NCBI RefSeq assembly: GCF_018145875.1
Contig: NZ_JAGSSV010000001.1
Location: 310,001-374,000, forward strand
Direction of reading: 5' to 3'
Source of the DNA: Marinomonas vulgaris
GTDB taxonomy: Bacteria; Pseudomonadota; Gammaproteobacteria; Pseudomonadales; Marinomonadaceae
DNA length: 64,000 nucleotides
Below the pieces are notes generated by a model. The model saw only the letters and a list, made by a program, of their open reading frames with translations. It did no database searches and had not been told where the DNA came from. Made by a program: the position numbers and the translations under genes. This document shows, piece after piece, positions 24,592 to 33,967 of the stretch. The number at the start of each line of letters is the position of its first letter. Positions within the stretch are counted from its first letter, which is position 1.

Positions 24592-26397
24592 CTAAACGAT
24601 GTCTATCAGGGTTTCACCGGGTGTGACTCGGTCGCCTTTGGTCACAAAAACCCCTTTGACCGTACCAGCGACGTTGGCATGCACTTCGGTTTCCATTTTC
24701 ATCGCTTCGGTGACCAATACGGCTTGACCCGCTTTCACGGTGTCGCCTTCTTTGACCAATACCTCGATGATGTTGCCCGGCATGGCGGCGCTCACATGAC
24801 CCGGCTCGGTGGCGCGAGATCGACCGCTGCCGCCTTCGGCCACGTATTCGTTCAAAGACTCAAACACCACTTCTTCTGGCATGCCATCCAGCGACAAATA
24901 CAGCTTGCGCTTGCCAACACCAAAATCGCCCATACCGGTGATTTCCACGTTGTAAATTTCACCGTGCACATCAATACTGAATTCCGTTGCCAAACCCGCA
25001 CTCGTAGTGTGACCAGCCGCTTCGATAGGCAATAGAACCTCTGGCGTTAAGGTGCCGTCGGCTCGTTGCTGCAAAAATTCACGACCTAATTCAGGAAACA
25101 TGGCAAAGGTCAGCACGTCTTCTTCTGACTGCGCCAGCGCGCCGATTTCGTCACGAAGACGATACAATTCAGGCGCAATGGCGTCCGCCGGACGCCCTTC
25201 GTTGACCAATTCGTTGCCTACCGCTTTTTTCTGTAAGATGGTGTTTACCTCGGCAGGAGGCTGACCGTATCCGCCCAACAAGTAGCGCTTCACTTCGTTG
25301 GTAATGGTTTTATAACGCTGTCCCGCCAGCACGTTGTACACCGCTTGTGTGCCGACAATTTGCGACGTAGGTGTGACCAAGGGCGGAAAACCAAGATCTT
25401 CACGCACCCGTGGAATTTCGGCAAATACCTCACGAATTTTGTCCAAAGCGTTTTGCTCTTTCAACTGATTCGCCAAGTTCGACATCATACCGCCCGGCAC
25501 CTGATTGATCTGCACCGACACGTCTTCGCGAGTAAATTCACTTTCAAACTGGTGGTATTTTTTGCGCACCTCGTGAAAGTAGTCGGCGATTTCAGACAAC
25601 AAGGTTAAATCTAACCCGGTGTCGTAATCGGTATCTTTTAATGCCGCCACTTGGGATTCAGTCGCTGGGTGACTGGTGCCGCTGGCAAAGGAAGAAATCG
25701 CAGTATCAATACGATCCGCTCCCGCTTCGATGGCTTTTAACTGGCACAAGGGCGCCAATCCAGAGGTCGAATGGCTGTGAATCACCAAGGGCAAATCCAC
25801 CGCGTCTTTGATGGCTTTCACCAAGTCGTAGGTGGCATAAGGTGTGAGCAATCCCGCCATGTCTTTAATCGCAATGGAGTCTGCGCCCATGGCTTGCATG
25901 GCCTTGGCTTGCTCCACGAACAAGGCTGGCGTGTGTACTGGGCTGGTGGTGTAACAAATGGTGCCTTGGGCGTGTTTGCCGGCTTTTTTCACCGCCTTCA
26001 TCGCGGTTTCAATGTTGCGTAAATCGTTAAGGGCATCAAACACTCGGAACACATCGATGCCATTGTCGGCGGCTTTTTGCACAAAGGCTTCTACAACATC
26101 GTCGGCATAATGGCGGTAACCGAGTAGATTTTGTCCGCGTAGCAGCATTTGCAAACGGGTGTTAGGCAAGGCAGCGCGCAACTGGCGCAAACGCTCCCAT
26201 GGGTCTTCTTTTAAAAAACGTACGCAGGCATCGAAGGTTGCGCCACCCCACACTTCCAATGACCAAAAGCCCACTTGATCGAGCTTTTCACAAATCGGCA
26301 ACATGTCTTCTGTGCGCATGCGTGTGGCGATCAGCGATTGATGAGCATCGCGCAAGGTCACGTCGGTGATCTCTACTTTTTGTTTAACCTGGTTCAT
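24592..26397 (-). CDS. pycB: Pyruvate carboxylase subunit B (carboxyltransferase and biotin carrier)
   Basis: 601 residues. The carboxyltransferase TIM barrel starts EITDVTLRDAHQSLIATR and carries the metal-site residues in LVIHSHSTSG. The biotin carrier domain occupies the last 75 residues, with the biotinyl lysine in EAMKMETEV. It moves the carboxyl group from biotin to pyruvate to make oxaloacetate, an anaplerotic reaction. The protein resembles the alpha subunit of oxaloacetate decarboxylase, but no oadB/oadG genes are present and a biotin carboxylase gene is directly upstream. That favours the two-subunit pyruvate carboxylase known from Pseudomonas. Confidence 0.9.
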   Translation of the reverse strand: MNQVKQKVEITDVTLRDAHQSLIATRMRTEDMLPICEKLDQVGFWSLEVWGGATFDACVRFLKEDPWERLRQLRAALPNTRLQMLLRGQNLLGYRHYADDVVEAFVQKAADNGIDVFRVFDALNDLRNIETAMKAVKKAGKHAQGTICYTTSPVHTPALFVEQAKAMQAMGADSIAIKDMAGLLTPYATYDLVKAIKDAVDLPLVIHSHSTSGLAPLCQLKAIEAGADRIDTAISSFASGTSHPATESQVAALKDTDYDTGLDLTLLSEIADYFHEVRKKYHQFESEFTREDVSVQINQVPGGMMSNLANQLKEQNALDKIREVFAEIPRVREDLGFPPLVTPTSQIVGTQAVYNVLAGQRYKTITNEVKRYLLGGYGQPPAEVNTILQKKAVGNELVNEGRPADAIAPELYRLRDEIGALAQSEEDVLTFAMFPELGREFLQQRADGTLTPEVLLPIEAAGHTTSAGLATEFSIDVHGEIYNVEITGMGDFGVGKRKLYLSLDGMPEEVVFESLNEYVAEGGSGRSRATEPGHVSAAMPGNIIEVLVKEGDTVKAGQAVLVTEAMKMETEVHANVAGTVKGVFVTKGDRVTPGETLIDIV

Positions 26398-26415
26398 CTG
26401 TCTTCCTCCTGCGGA

Positions 26416-27831
26416 TTATCGTCCAACGTGGGCAGCAATCGCCGCCGCCAATACCAAGGCAATGTCACTTGGGTTGCGTTTAATGGAATAATTGAGCAAT
26501 TCTGGGTGTGCGGGCACAAAACTGGTATTAAATTCGCCCTTAATAAAGTCGGGATGTTTGAGAATTTCTTGATAATAGGTCGACGTGGTTTTAATGCCAT
26601 GCAAACGCATATCATCTATAGCGCGGCGGCCGCGGGCGACCATTTCGTCCCACGTTAGCGCCCATACCACCAGCTTCAAACACATGGAATCAAAGTACGG
26701 CGGAATCTCGTAGCCGGTGTAAATAGCGGTATCGACTCGCACACCTGGTCCACCCGGCGCGTAATAATGGGTAATGCGACCAAAGCTGGGCAAGAAGTCG
26801 TTTTTCGGGTCTTCGGCGTTGATGCGAAATTGCATAGCGTAGCCACGGTATTGAATGTCTTCTTGACGAAAACTTAACGGCAGCCCAGCGGCAATACGCA
26901 ATTGCTCGCGCACTATGTCGACACCGGTAATTTGCTCGGTGATGGTGTGCTCTACCTGCACTCGGGTATTCATTTCCATGAAGTAGACTTCGTTGCCAGA
27001 CAACAAAAACTCCACGGTGCCGGCATTTTGGTAGCCTACGGCCTGCGCGGCACGTACGGCCAAATCGCAAATATACTGTCGCTGTTCGGGGGTTAATTGC
27101 GGACTAGGGGCGATTTCGATCAGCTTTTGATTGCGTCGTTGAATCGAGCAATCTCGTTCATAAAGGTGAATGGCGTTGCCTTGGGAATCCGCCAAAATTT
27201 GCACTTCGATGTGACAAGGGTCGACGATGCATTTTTCCAAAAAGACTTCCGCTGAGCCAAACGCCTTGGTCGCTTCTGAAATCACTCGCGGATATTGCGC
27301 GGTCAATTCTTCTGGGCTGTCGCAACGACGAATACCGCGACCGCCGCCACCCGAGGTGGCCTTGATCATCACCGGATAGCCGGTTTTGCCTGCCAACGCC
27401 AACGCTTCTTCTAAGTTCGCCAAATTCCCTTCTGAACCTGGGGTAATAGGAATGCCTGCGGCGCGCATGCTGTCACGGGCTTGGGTTTTGTCGCCCATTT
27501 TATGAATAACTGAAGAATGAGGGCCGATAAACGCCACGCCTTTTTGCTCGCATAATTCCGCAAAATAGGCGTTCTCTGATAAAAATCCATAACCTGGATG
27601 AATTGCGTCACAGCCAGTTTCGATGGCCAAATTCACCAATCGCAGCGGATCTAAATACCCTGCCAATGGGTCTTCGCCCAACGAGTAGGCTTCGTCGGCG
27701 CGCTTAACATGCAGCGCATAACGATCCGGCTCAGTGAATATCGCGACAGAGCGAATTCCAGCCTCTGAGCAAGCGCGAATGATGCGAACCGCGATTTCCC
27801 CTCGGTTGGCAATCAACACTTTTTTTAACAT
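26416..27831 (-). CDS. pycA: Pyruvate carboxylase subunit A (biotin carboxylase)
   Basis: 471-residue biotin carboxylase that carboxylates biotin with ATP and bicarbonate. Motifs: LIANRGEIAVRI at the N-terminus, the ATP-grasp glycine loop SGGGGRGIRRC, EKCIVDPCHIEVQI, and the catalytic block EMNTRVQVEHTITEQITG. I chose the ATG at 27831 because GGGAG lies in front and MLKKVLIANRG is the family's normal start. The frame opens 18 codons earlier. It is 18 bp from pycB. A divergent LysR gene and a shared inverted repeat suggest LysR control. AccC is the alternative name, but the pairing with pycB argues against it. Confidence 0.92.
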   Translation of the reverse strand: MLKKVLIANRGEIAVRIIRACSEAGIRSVAIFTEPDRYALHVKRADEAYSLGEDPLAGYLDPLRLVNLAIETGCDAIHPGYGFLSENAYFAELCEQKGVAFIGPHSSVIHKMGDKTQARDSMRAAGIPITPGSEGNLANLEEALALAGKTGYPVMIKATSGGGGRGIRRCDSPEELTAQYPRVISEATKAFGSAEVFLEKCIVDPCHIEVQILADSQGNAIHLYERDCSIQRRNQKLIEIAPSPQLTPEQRQYICDLAVRAAQAVGYQNAGTVEFLLSGNEVYFMEMNTRVQVEHTITEQITGVDIVREQLRIAAGLPLSFRQEDIQYRGYAMQFRINAEDPKNDFLPSFGRITHYYAPGGPGVRVDTAIYTGYEIPPYFDSMCLKLVVWALTWDEMVARGRRAIDDMRLHGIKTTSTYYQEILKHPDFIKGEFNTSFVPAHPELLNYSIKRNPSDIALVLAAAIAAHVGR

Positions 27832-27919
27832 GAGACTCTCCCTTTGTTGTTGACGCTTTTTTTGAACTACTAGCAGACTACTCAAAGATCAACCAAAGGA
27901 AAAATTGATATTACAACAT

Positions 27920-27949
27920 TTATCTATAAGCTATCCGTGATAGATAAAC
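27920..27949. promoter_or_regulatory. LysR-type inverted repeat between pycA and its regulator
   Basis: TTTATCTAT and ATAGATAAA are perfect 9-bp complements with a 12-bp centre, in the 134-bp divergent region just before the LysR start. It is a probable binding site for the LysR protein. Confidence 0.65.
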
Positions 27950-27965
27950 CGCCAGGAAGCAAACC

Positions 27966-28916
27966 ATGCCACAGAGTGTACAAAATTTGGTCAGCCGCTT
28001 AACGTTTCGGCAATTGCAGGTATTTAAGAGCGTGTATGAATTAAGCAGCTACAGCCGTGCCGGCGACATGCTCGGCTTAAGCCAGCCTGCGGTGAGCAAT
28101 CAAATTCGCCAACTTGAACACGCGCTAGAGCAACCTTTGTTTGAATACGTGGGACGACAGCTGTACAGCACGCCCACCGCAAAACGCTTAGCCCAGTGTA
28201 TTGTGGCCATGTTCGACGAAATTCAACGCTTTCAAGAAGATTTATCGACAGAAACAGGGCTCATAGCTGGAGAATTAACCTTGGTGGCAGTCAGTACCGC
28301 ACAGTATATCGTGCCGTATTTGTTGCGCGCCTACACCAACTTACATCCAAATGTGACGGTGAATGTAAAAGTGATGAATCGCGCTGCCGCCATTGCAAGG
28401 CTCAGTGAACAGCACGACGAATTGGTTATTATGGGCATGGTGCCGAACGACAAACCCATGTTTAGTCTGCCATTTTTGGACAATGAACTGATCCCCGTCG
28501 CCCCTCAACATCACCCTGTACTAACGGCACCGAATGTGTCACTTCAGACCTTTTTAGAGCACGGCATACTGCTCAGAGAAGCCGGTTCTGGTAATCGCTT
28601 GGCGCTCGAATTGCATTGCCAAAAACAACGAGTACGACTGCAAGCAAGCATGGAAATTGGCTCCAACGACGCGATTAAACACGCGGTGATTGCGGGCTTA
28701 GGCGTGGCGGTATTGCCCAAATTGGGTATTTTATCGGAACTGGCGTTAGGCACTTTAGCGCAGGTTCCCGTCAACGACTTTCCTCTGCGCCGATCTTGGT
28801 GCTTGATACATCCACAAGGTCGCCACCCCACCCCCGCCATGCGCTCTTTTATCGATTACATACAACAAAACATCGGGCAGTTTGAACACATGTTTGCGCG
28901 AATGACCCAGCACTAG
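27966..28916 (+). CDS. LysR-family regulator of pyruvate carboxylase (PycR-like)
   Basis: 316-residue LysR-type protein. The DNA-binding domain reads LTFRQLQVFKSVYELSSYSRAG and LGLSQPAVSNQIRQLEHAL, which places it in the CbbR/CysB-like branch. The effector domain follows to residue about 300. It is divergent from pycA-pycB, as is a LysR gene next to pyruvate carboxylase in Pseudomonas. Regulation of pycAB is inferred from this layout and the operator-like repeat. A bidirectional terminator follows. Confidence 0.88.
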   Translation: MPQSVQNLVSRLTFRQLQVFKSVYELSSYSRAGDMLGLSQPAVSNQIRQLEHALEQPLFEYVGRQLYSTPTAKRLAQCIVAMFDEIQRFQEDLSTETGLIAGELTLVAVSTAQYIVPYLLRAYTNLHPNVTVNVKVMNRAAAIARLSEQHDELVIMGMVPNDKPMFSLPFLDNELIPVAPQHHPVLTAPNVSLQTFLEHGILLREAGSGNRLALELHCQKQRVRLQASMEIGSNDAIKHAVIAGLGVAVLPKLGILSELALGTLAQVPVNDFPLRRSWCLIHPQGRHPTPAMRSFIDYIQQNIGQFEHMFARMTQH

Positions 28917-28923
28917 CAGGCAT

Positions 28924-28952
28924 AAAAAAACGACGCTCAAGGCGTCGTTTTC
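28924..28952. terminator. Bidirectional terminator between LysR gene and peroxiredoxin
   Basis: AACGACGC and GCGTCGTT form a perfect 8-bp stem flanked by A-run and T-run on the proper sides, so it can serve both convergent genes. Confidence 0.85.
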
Positions 28953-28992
28953 AAGGCTTTATTGTGTTCATTTTCTTGTGTTCGATAGAGAC

Positions 28993-29472
28993 TTACAGCT
29001 GGCTTAGTACGTATTCTGCTGAGCTAATTTTGTATTCGCCTGGCTCGTCGAGCCAAAGCTGCTGCACTATGCCATTGGACACCAACATCGCGTAGCGACG
29101 GCTACGAATGCCCATTTTCGCCGCTGAAATATCTAGCTCCAATCCCATTGAACAGGTGAATTCGGCCAGACCGTCGGCCGCCATGATTAAATGTTCTGCA
29201 TTATTTGCGATGCCCCAGGCATTCATCACAAAAATATCGTTTACTGATAAACAGACAATATCATCCAAGCCTTTTTCTTTAAGAGCATCGTAATGCACAA
29301 CAAACCCAGGTAAGTGACTTGCACTGCAGGTCGGTGTGAACGCCCCTGGCACGGCAAACATCAAAATGCTTTTGCCTGAGAAAAATTCGGTGACATCTAC
29401 AGTCTCAGGACCTTCTTCTCCCATTACTTGAAACGTACCATGAGGCAACATATCACCAACATGAATCGACAT
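28993..29472 (-). CDS. Peroxiredoxin of the Prx5/redoxin type
   Basis: 159 residues. The peroxidatic cysteine lies in the signature PGAFTPTCSASHLPGF near residue 50. The conserved Arg is in GIRSRRYAMLVSNG. It reduces hydrogen peroxide and organic peroxides in the cytoplasm using thiol donors. There is no fused glutaredoxin domain, unlike the Haemophilus hybrid, so it probably relies on separate thioredoxin or glutaredoxin. A second Cys is in EFTCSMGLEL. It is divergent from a MocR-type regulator. Confidence 0.92.
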   Translation of the reverse strand: MSIHVGDMLPHGTFQVMGEEGPETVDVTEFFSGKSILMFAVPGAFTPTCSASHLPGFVVHYDALKEKGLDDIVCLSVNDIFVMNAWGIANNAEHLIMAADGLAEFTCSMGLELDISAAKMGIRSRRYAMLVSNGIVQQLWLDEPGEYKISSAEYVLSQL

Positions 29473-29709
29473 ACACTGTATCTCCAGAGAATTAAGTTAC
29501 GTCAATATTACCGCATCCTCTAATAAAAAAACCATCAAACAATGGTAAATTGACTGAGCAGTTGTTTCTGATGGGAGGCCAATTTTGATAAATCATTGCT
29601 GTCTTTTTCACTTTGATCTGAACGCCCCCAGCCCCTCGGCTTAGATTTCTTTCAATAAGCCAATCTGGTAGATTAAGCGTCTCATTATTATCGAATCGAC
29701 CTGTACTGT

Positions 29710-31125
29710 ATGGATTGCCCCCTTTACGAGAAAATTGCCAATCAAATTGAACAACAAGTTCAAGACGGTGTATTTTTACCAGGCGCGAAGATTCCTTCTG
29801 TACGAAAATCCAGTAAGCAAATGGAAGTCAGTGTGGCCACTGTGTTGCAAGCCTATAGTGTGTTAGAAGACCGTGGGGTGATTAAGGCTCGTCCGCAGAA
29901 AGGGTATTTCGTTCAAGAAAATCAGATGAAAACCTCGATTGCCAGCAGCATTGAGCCAACAAAGAACGACGAATCTGTTCATACCTTATTGCAGCGTTTA
30001 TTGCATTCTTCTCAAGACGAAGGCTTGGTGTCGTTCAGCTCAGCTGTGCCCAAAAGCCAATATTTACCCATTCGTCAGCTGCAACGCTCTGTTGGCCGTT
30101 TGATGCGTCTTGAACCGGAAGTGTGCGTGTCGTACGAATTCACTCCGGGCTCCCTTGCTTTACGTCGCCAAATTGCCATTCGCATGCTCGACAGCGGTTG
30201 TCAGCTTCAGCCCGATGAGATCACCATCACCCTTGGCTGCCAAAATGCGCTTATGCTGTCTTTGCAAGCGGTAACACAACCGGGCGATACCATCGCCATC
30301 GAAAGCCCGGCTTATTATGGAGTGTTACAAGCCGTTGAAGCGCTGCAGCTCAAAGCCATTGAAATCCCTTGCTCTACCAGCGAAGGGCTGGATTTAGAGG
30401 TGTTAGATAAGGCGGCAAGCCAATGGGACATCAAAGCTTGTGTTGTCACGCCAAACAATCAAAACCCAACAGGCAGTTCATTAAAGCCAGCACAAAGGTT
30501 ACGTCTTATCCGTCAGTCGGTTGAGCATCATTTCACTCTCATTGAAGACGATGTGTACGGGGAATTAAGCTACCAAGACAAGCGCGAACGCGCATTAAAA
30601 GCCGACGACCAAGACAACACGGTGATTTACTGCAGCTCCTTTTCGAAAAGCATCGCGCCGGGGTTTCGTATCGGTTGGTTGGTGGGTGGTCGCTTTCAAG
30701 GGCAAATTGAGCACAATGCTTACGCTCAGTCTTTGGCCATTCCGACGCTTACCCAAACCGCTATTGCCAACTTTTTAGAAAATGGCGCCTACGACAGGCA
30801 CTTGCGCAAAACCCGTCAGGCCTATCAAGACAATCTACGACGTTGCCAACAGGTGATTCAAGCGCACTTTCCTGTCGGGACTGAAGTGTCTGATCCTAAA
30901 GGAGGGTTTCTATTGTGGGTCACCTTACCTCCTAAGGTAAACGCCATGAAGCTGCACGCACAAGCGCTGGAAGCCGGCATTGGCCTATTACCCGGATTAG
31001 TGTTCAGTTTTACCGCCCAGTTCCACCATCATTTTCGTTTAAACTATGCGCTCAACTGGGACAATAAAATCGACTCTGCGCTGAGAGAACTTGGGAAATT
31101 AAGCCAGTCGCAAATACACCACTGA
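29710..31125 (+). CDS. MocR-type GntR regulator with aminotransferase domain
   Basis: 471 residues in two parts. Residues 1-75 are a GntR winged helix (YEKIANQIEQQVQDGVFLPG, KIPSVRKSSKQMEVSVATV). Residues about 110-465 form a fold-type I aminotransferase with the PLP lysine in YCSSFSKSIAPGFRIGW and the Asn/Asp contacts in VVTPNNQNPTG and LIEDDVYGEL. MocR proteins use PLP or an aldimine as effector and often control divergent genes. The divergent neighbour here is a peroxiredoxin. PdxR or GabR-like specificity cannot be set from sequence. No strong ribosome site is visible. Confidence 0.9.
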   Translation: MDCPLYEKIANQIEQQVQDGVFLPGAKIPSVRKSSKQMEVSVATVLQAYSVLEDRGVIKARPQKGYFVQENQMKTSIASSIEPTKNDESVHTLLQRLLHSSQDEGLVSFSSAVPKSQYLPIRQLQRSVGRLMRLEPEVCVSYEFTPGSLALRRQIAIRMLDSGCQLQPDEITITLGCQNALMLSLQAVTQPGDTIAIESPAYYGVLQAVEALQLKAIEIPCSTSEGLDLEVLDKAASQWDIKACVVTPNNQNPTGSSLKPAQRLRLIRQSVEHHFTLIEDDVYGELSYQDKRERALKADDQDNTVIYCSSFSKSIAPGFRIGWLVGGRFQGQIEHNAYAQSLAIPTLTQTAIANFLENGAYDRHLRKTRQAYQDNLRRCQQVIQAHFPVGTEVSDPKGGFLLWVTLPPKVNAMKLHAQALEAGIGLLPGLVFSFTAQFHHHFRLNYALNWDNKIDSALRELGKLSQSQIHH

Positions 31126-31346
31126 GCATCATACCTCCCATAGAAAAACAGACACATTAGCTAGGTCAGAAACGGGTCAGGCTCATGTTTCCCCCATATA
31201 AGTGAAAGTTATGAATTTTAGATCTCACATTTTAAAATTAATCTGTACAGAAAGAGCAAAAAGCGTACAATTCGCATTCTTTTTTTAAACACTCTGCCTA
31301 GTTGGCCGATAACGTAAATATCATTTTTAATAGTTGGCTTGTTGCG

Positions 31347-31757
31347 ATGGAATTTGTTGCACATCCGAGAGACCTTCCATTAGACATTACGCTAATTGAA
31401 GATCAGCCTTTCCCGCCCATCAGCGCCGAAAGAGCTGGGTTTGTCGGTATTACTTATGTCACCCTGCGTCCTTTTGATAATGGGCGCTCGGTCAGAATCA
31501 CATTAGAAGAAATAGACCCTAATTTCTGTGTTTCTGGTCGTGTTGTGTCGTGCAATAAAGAGGTTGATGGATACCATCTAGCGATTGAATTCCCCACAAA
31601 AGAAGAATGCTACTGCGTACGCATGATAGAGCAACTCTCTCAGATCGAACATTATCGACGCCAAGCCAAAATTGACGGCCGCCGACTTAACTACAACGAA
31701 GCCGCCGCAGAATGGATTCAAAAATTCGCCGCCAGTTTTCCTGCGTTTTCGCTTTAA
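31347..31757 (+). CDS. Small protein, possibly a degenerate PilZ-like domain
   Basis: 136 residues from the ATG at 31347. The frame is also open from a TTG at 31302, and neither has a good ribosome site. The middle (FVGITYVTLRPFDNGRSVRITLEE, then CVSGRVVSCNKEVDGYHLAIEF) reads as alternating beta strands in the order seen in PilZ domains. The canonical c-di-GMP motifs RxxxR and D/NxSxxG are not obvious. A C-terminal helix follows (AAEWIQKFAASF). It lies 31 bp before a DUF501 gene on the same strand. Function is unknown, and the PilZ suggestion is tentative. Confidence 0.6.
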   Translation: MEFVAHPRDLPLDITLIEDQPFPPISAERAGFVGITYVTLRPFDNGRSVRITLEEIDPNFCVSGRVVSCNKEVDGYHLAIEFPTKEECYCVRMIEQLSQIEHYRRQAKIDGRRLNYNEAAAEWIQKFAASFPAFSL

Positions 31758-31787
31758 TAGCCCATTCAACAAAACGATTCAAATACT

Positions 31788-32303
31788 ATGACAACTCCTC
31801 TTTCTCAGCACGATATCGATATTATTACTGGCCAACTTGGCCGTGCACCGAGCGGCATCAACGCCATTGCCCATTATTCGCCCAATGGCACGCCGCAAGT
31901 ATTGGAAATGGAAACCTGGGTGTTCAACCAACCATTCCCAACTCTGTATTGGCTGTCTAGTAAGGCCATCGACAAAGCCTTGGCCAAAATAGAAAGCCAC
32001 GGTGTTGTAAAAGAGTTAGAGCAACGTATTTTAGACGACGAAGCCCTGCGTGAAGCTCATTACGCCTCTCATCGCGATTACATTGCTCGCCGCTGGGAAG
32101 TCATGAGTGATGAACATAAGGCGATCATCGAAGAGAAAGGCTTTAAGCCGCTGTTTGATACCTTGGGTATTGGCGGCATTGCCAATTGGGATAAAGTACG
32201 TTGTTTGCACATGCAATACGCCCACCACTTAGCAGGCGATAATGTGATTGGTCGTATCCTTGATGAGGAATACGGCATCAAGGCCATTGCTGACGCCGAA
32301 TAA
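31788..32303 (+). CDS. DUF501 domain-containing protein
   Basis: 171-residue cytoplasmic protein. Family features: DIDIITGQLGRAPSGINAIAHYSPNG at the start (broken by a loop), the PFPTLYWLSSKAIDKALAKIE block, and the C-terminal GIGGIANWDKVRCLHMQYAHHLAG. DUF501 proteins are widespread, and some relatives lie next to ppx/gppA exopolyphosphatase genes in other bacteria. No biochemical function is established. It is probably co-transcribed with the preceding small gene and converges on glpK. Confidence 0.85.
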   Translation: MTTPLSQHDIDIITGQLGRAPSGINAIAHYSPNGTPQVLEMETWVFNQPFPTLYWLSSKAIDKALAKIESHGVVKELEQRILDDEALREAHYASHRDYIARRWEVMSDEHKAIIEEKGFKPLFDTLGIGGIANWDKVRCLHMQYAHHLAGDNVIGRILDEEYGIKAIADAE

Positions 32304-32322
32304 TCCCTTTATCTAAACTGCT

Positions 32323-33807
32323 CTAGTTTCGGGTACGAACGCGATCAACGGCTTTTTGCCAACCTTGGTAAAGCTTGTCGCCTGTGCCCTTTTCCATCGT
32401 AGGTTCAAAGCGTTTGTCCGCTTGCCAAAGGTCATGGATGGCGTCGAGTGAAGGATAAATTCCAGTACGCAGACCTGCTAAAAACGCCGCACCCAAGGCG
32501 GTGGTTTCAGTGACACAGGGACGCTCTACGGTGATTTCCAATAAGTCACTTAAGAATTGCACCATAACGTCGTTCATCACCATGCCGCCATCTACCCGCA
32601 ACGAACTAAAGGTCGCGCCGTCTTGTGCCATGGCGCCCACCAAGTCTCGTGTTTGATAACACACCGAACGCAAGCCCGCGCTGACGATGTCCGACACACT
32701 GGTGTCTCGCGTTAAACCTATCATGGCGCCGCGCGCATCAGGATCCCAATAAGGCGCACCCAAGCCGGTAAACGCGGGCACTAGATACACAGAGTCGTCG
32801 TTGAGCGCCTGTTTGGCCAGACTTTGGGTTTCTTTGGCATCAGCAAACAACTTCAGTCCATCGCGCAACCATTGAATCGCAGCGCCCGCGACAAAAATAC
32901 TGCCCTCTAAAGCGTAAGTCACCTTGCCGTCCAAACGATAACCTACCGTGGTCAACAACTTATGCTCTGAGCGAATTGGCGTATCGCCGGTGTTAAGAAT
33001 CATGAAGCACCCTGTGCCATAGGTACTTTTCACCATGCCAGGGGTAAAACATGCCTGACCAATCAATGCCGCTTGCTGGTCACCCGCCATACCGTTCACC
33101 GGAATCGCCGCACCTAACCAAGCCGTGTCGATGAGACCAAAATCGGCGCTGCAATCCATCACTTCGGGGAACACAACATCGCCGATGCCCAATAAATCGA
33201 TCAGTTCTTTGTCCCATTCTTGCGTATGGATATTAAACGCCATGGTACGCGCCGCATTAGTGGCGTCGGTTTTATGTGACTGACCGTTGGTCAGTCGCCA
33301 CAGCAAGAAGCTGTCGACCGTGCCAAAGGCTAATTTTCCGGCTTGTGCTTTTTCTCGCGCGCCGTCGACATTGTCCAGCACCCAACGTACCTTGGTGGCC
33401 GAAAAGTAAGGGTCAATCAGTAAACCGGTTTTTTGTTGAACGCGCTCATCCAGACCTTGATCGGTTAATTGCTGGCAAAATGCACTGGTGCGTCTGTCTT
33501 GCCATACAATAGCGTTGTACATCGGCTTGCCAGTTTCTGTGTCCCACAAAATGGTGGTTTCACGCTGATTGGTAACACCGATGCTTGCTATCGCTTGCGC
33601 CGCGATGCCTGTATCCTTAAGCACAGAACGACAAACCGACAAAGTGGACTCCCAAATGTCTTCCGGGTCGTGTTCGACCCAACCGTCGTTAGGGAAAATC
33701 TGTGGAAACTCTTGCTGAGCTTGGCCAACTCGCGCTCCTTTTTCATCAAATAAAATAGCGCGAGAACTGGTGGTTCCTTGGTCGATAGCAAGAATATAAT
33801 GGGTCAT
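32323..33807 (-). CDS. glpK: Glycerol kinase
   Basis: 494-residue FGGY-family kinase that phosphorylates glycerol to sn-glycerol 3-phosphate. Motifs: [17 protein letters not shown] at the N-terminus, the [11 protein letters not shown] segment, VWQDRRTS, the [15 protein letters not shown] nucleotide-site block and [20 protein letters not shown]. Length is normal. It is divergent from glpR with a GlpR-like site between them. No glycerol facilitator gene (glpF) is adjacent, so uptake must be encoded elsewhere or occur by diffusion. Confidence 0.96.
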   Translation of the reverse strand: MTHYILAIDQGTTSSRAILFDEKGARVGQAQQEFPQIFPNDGWVEHDPEDIWESTLSVCRSVLKDTGIAAQAIASIGVTNQRETTILWDTETGKPMYNAIVWQDRRTSAFCQQLTDQGLDERVQQKTGLLIDPYFSATKVRWVLDNVDGAREKAQAGKLAFGTVDSFLLWRLTNGQSHKTDATNAARTMAFNIHTQEWDKELIDLLGIGDVVFPEVMDCSADFGLIDTAWLGAAIPVNGMAGDQQAALIGQACFTPGMVKSTYGTGCFMILNTGDTPIRSEHKLLTTVGYRLDGKVTYALEGSIFVAGAAIQWLRDGLKLFADAKETQSLAKQALNDDSVYLVPAFTGLGAPYWDPDARGAMIGLTRDTSVSDIVSAGLRSVCYQTRDLVGAMAQDGATFSSLRVDGGMVMNDVMVQFLSDLLEITVERPCVTETTALGAAFLAGLRTGIYPSLDAIHDLWQADKRFEPTMEKGTGDKLYQGWQKAVDRVRTRN

Positions 33808-33886
33808 GGTGGATTCTCTTTGACATCACGGCCACTCGAATAACAAGCGACTCAATTAATTGTTGTTTTGTTTTTTGAACATAGAT

Positions 33887-33900
33887 ATTCAAATACGAAT
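33887..33900. promoter_or_regulatory. GlpR-like operator between glpK and glpR
   Basis: GAACATAGATATTC is a near-palindrome that differs at two of 14 positions from the site before glpD (34836-34849). It is placed to control both divergent genes. Confidence 0.6.
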
Positions 33901-33967
33901 ATTTCTATTAAAAACCAATGAACACTTGTTTAGCAAGCAGTAACCTTTTTTAGGAGAAAAAAACACC

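Noticed and set aside
24592-26397. Calling this gene the oxaloacetate decarboxylase sodium pump alpha subunit
   Set aside because: No beta or gamma pump subunits are present, and it is paired with a biotin carboxylase gene under a divergent LysR gene, which fits pyruvate carboxylase.
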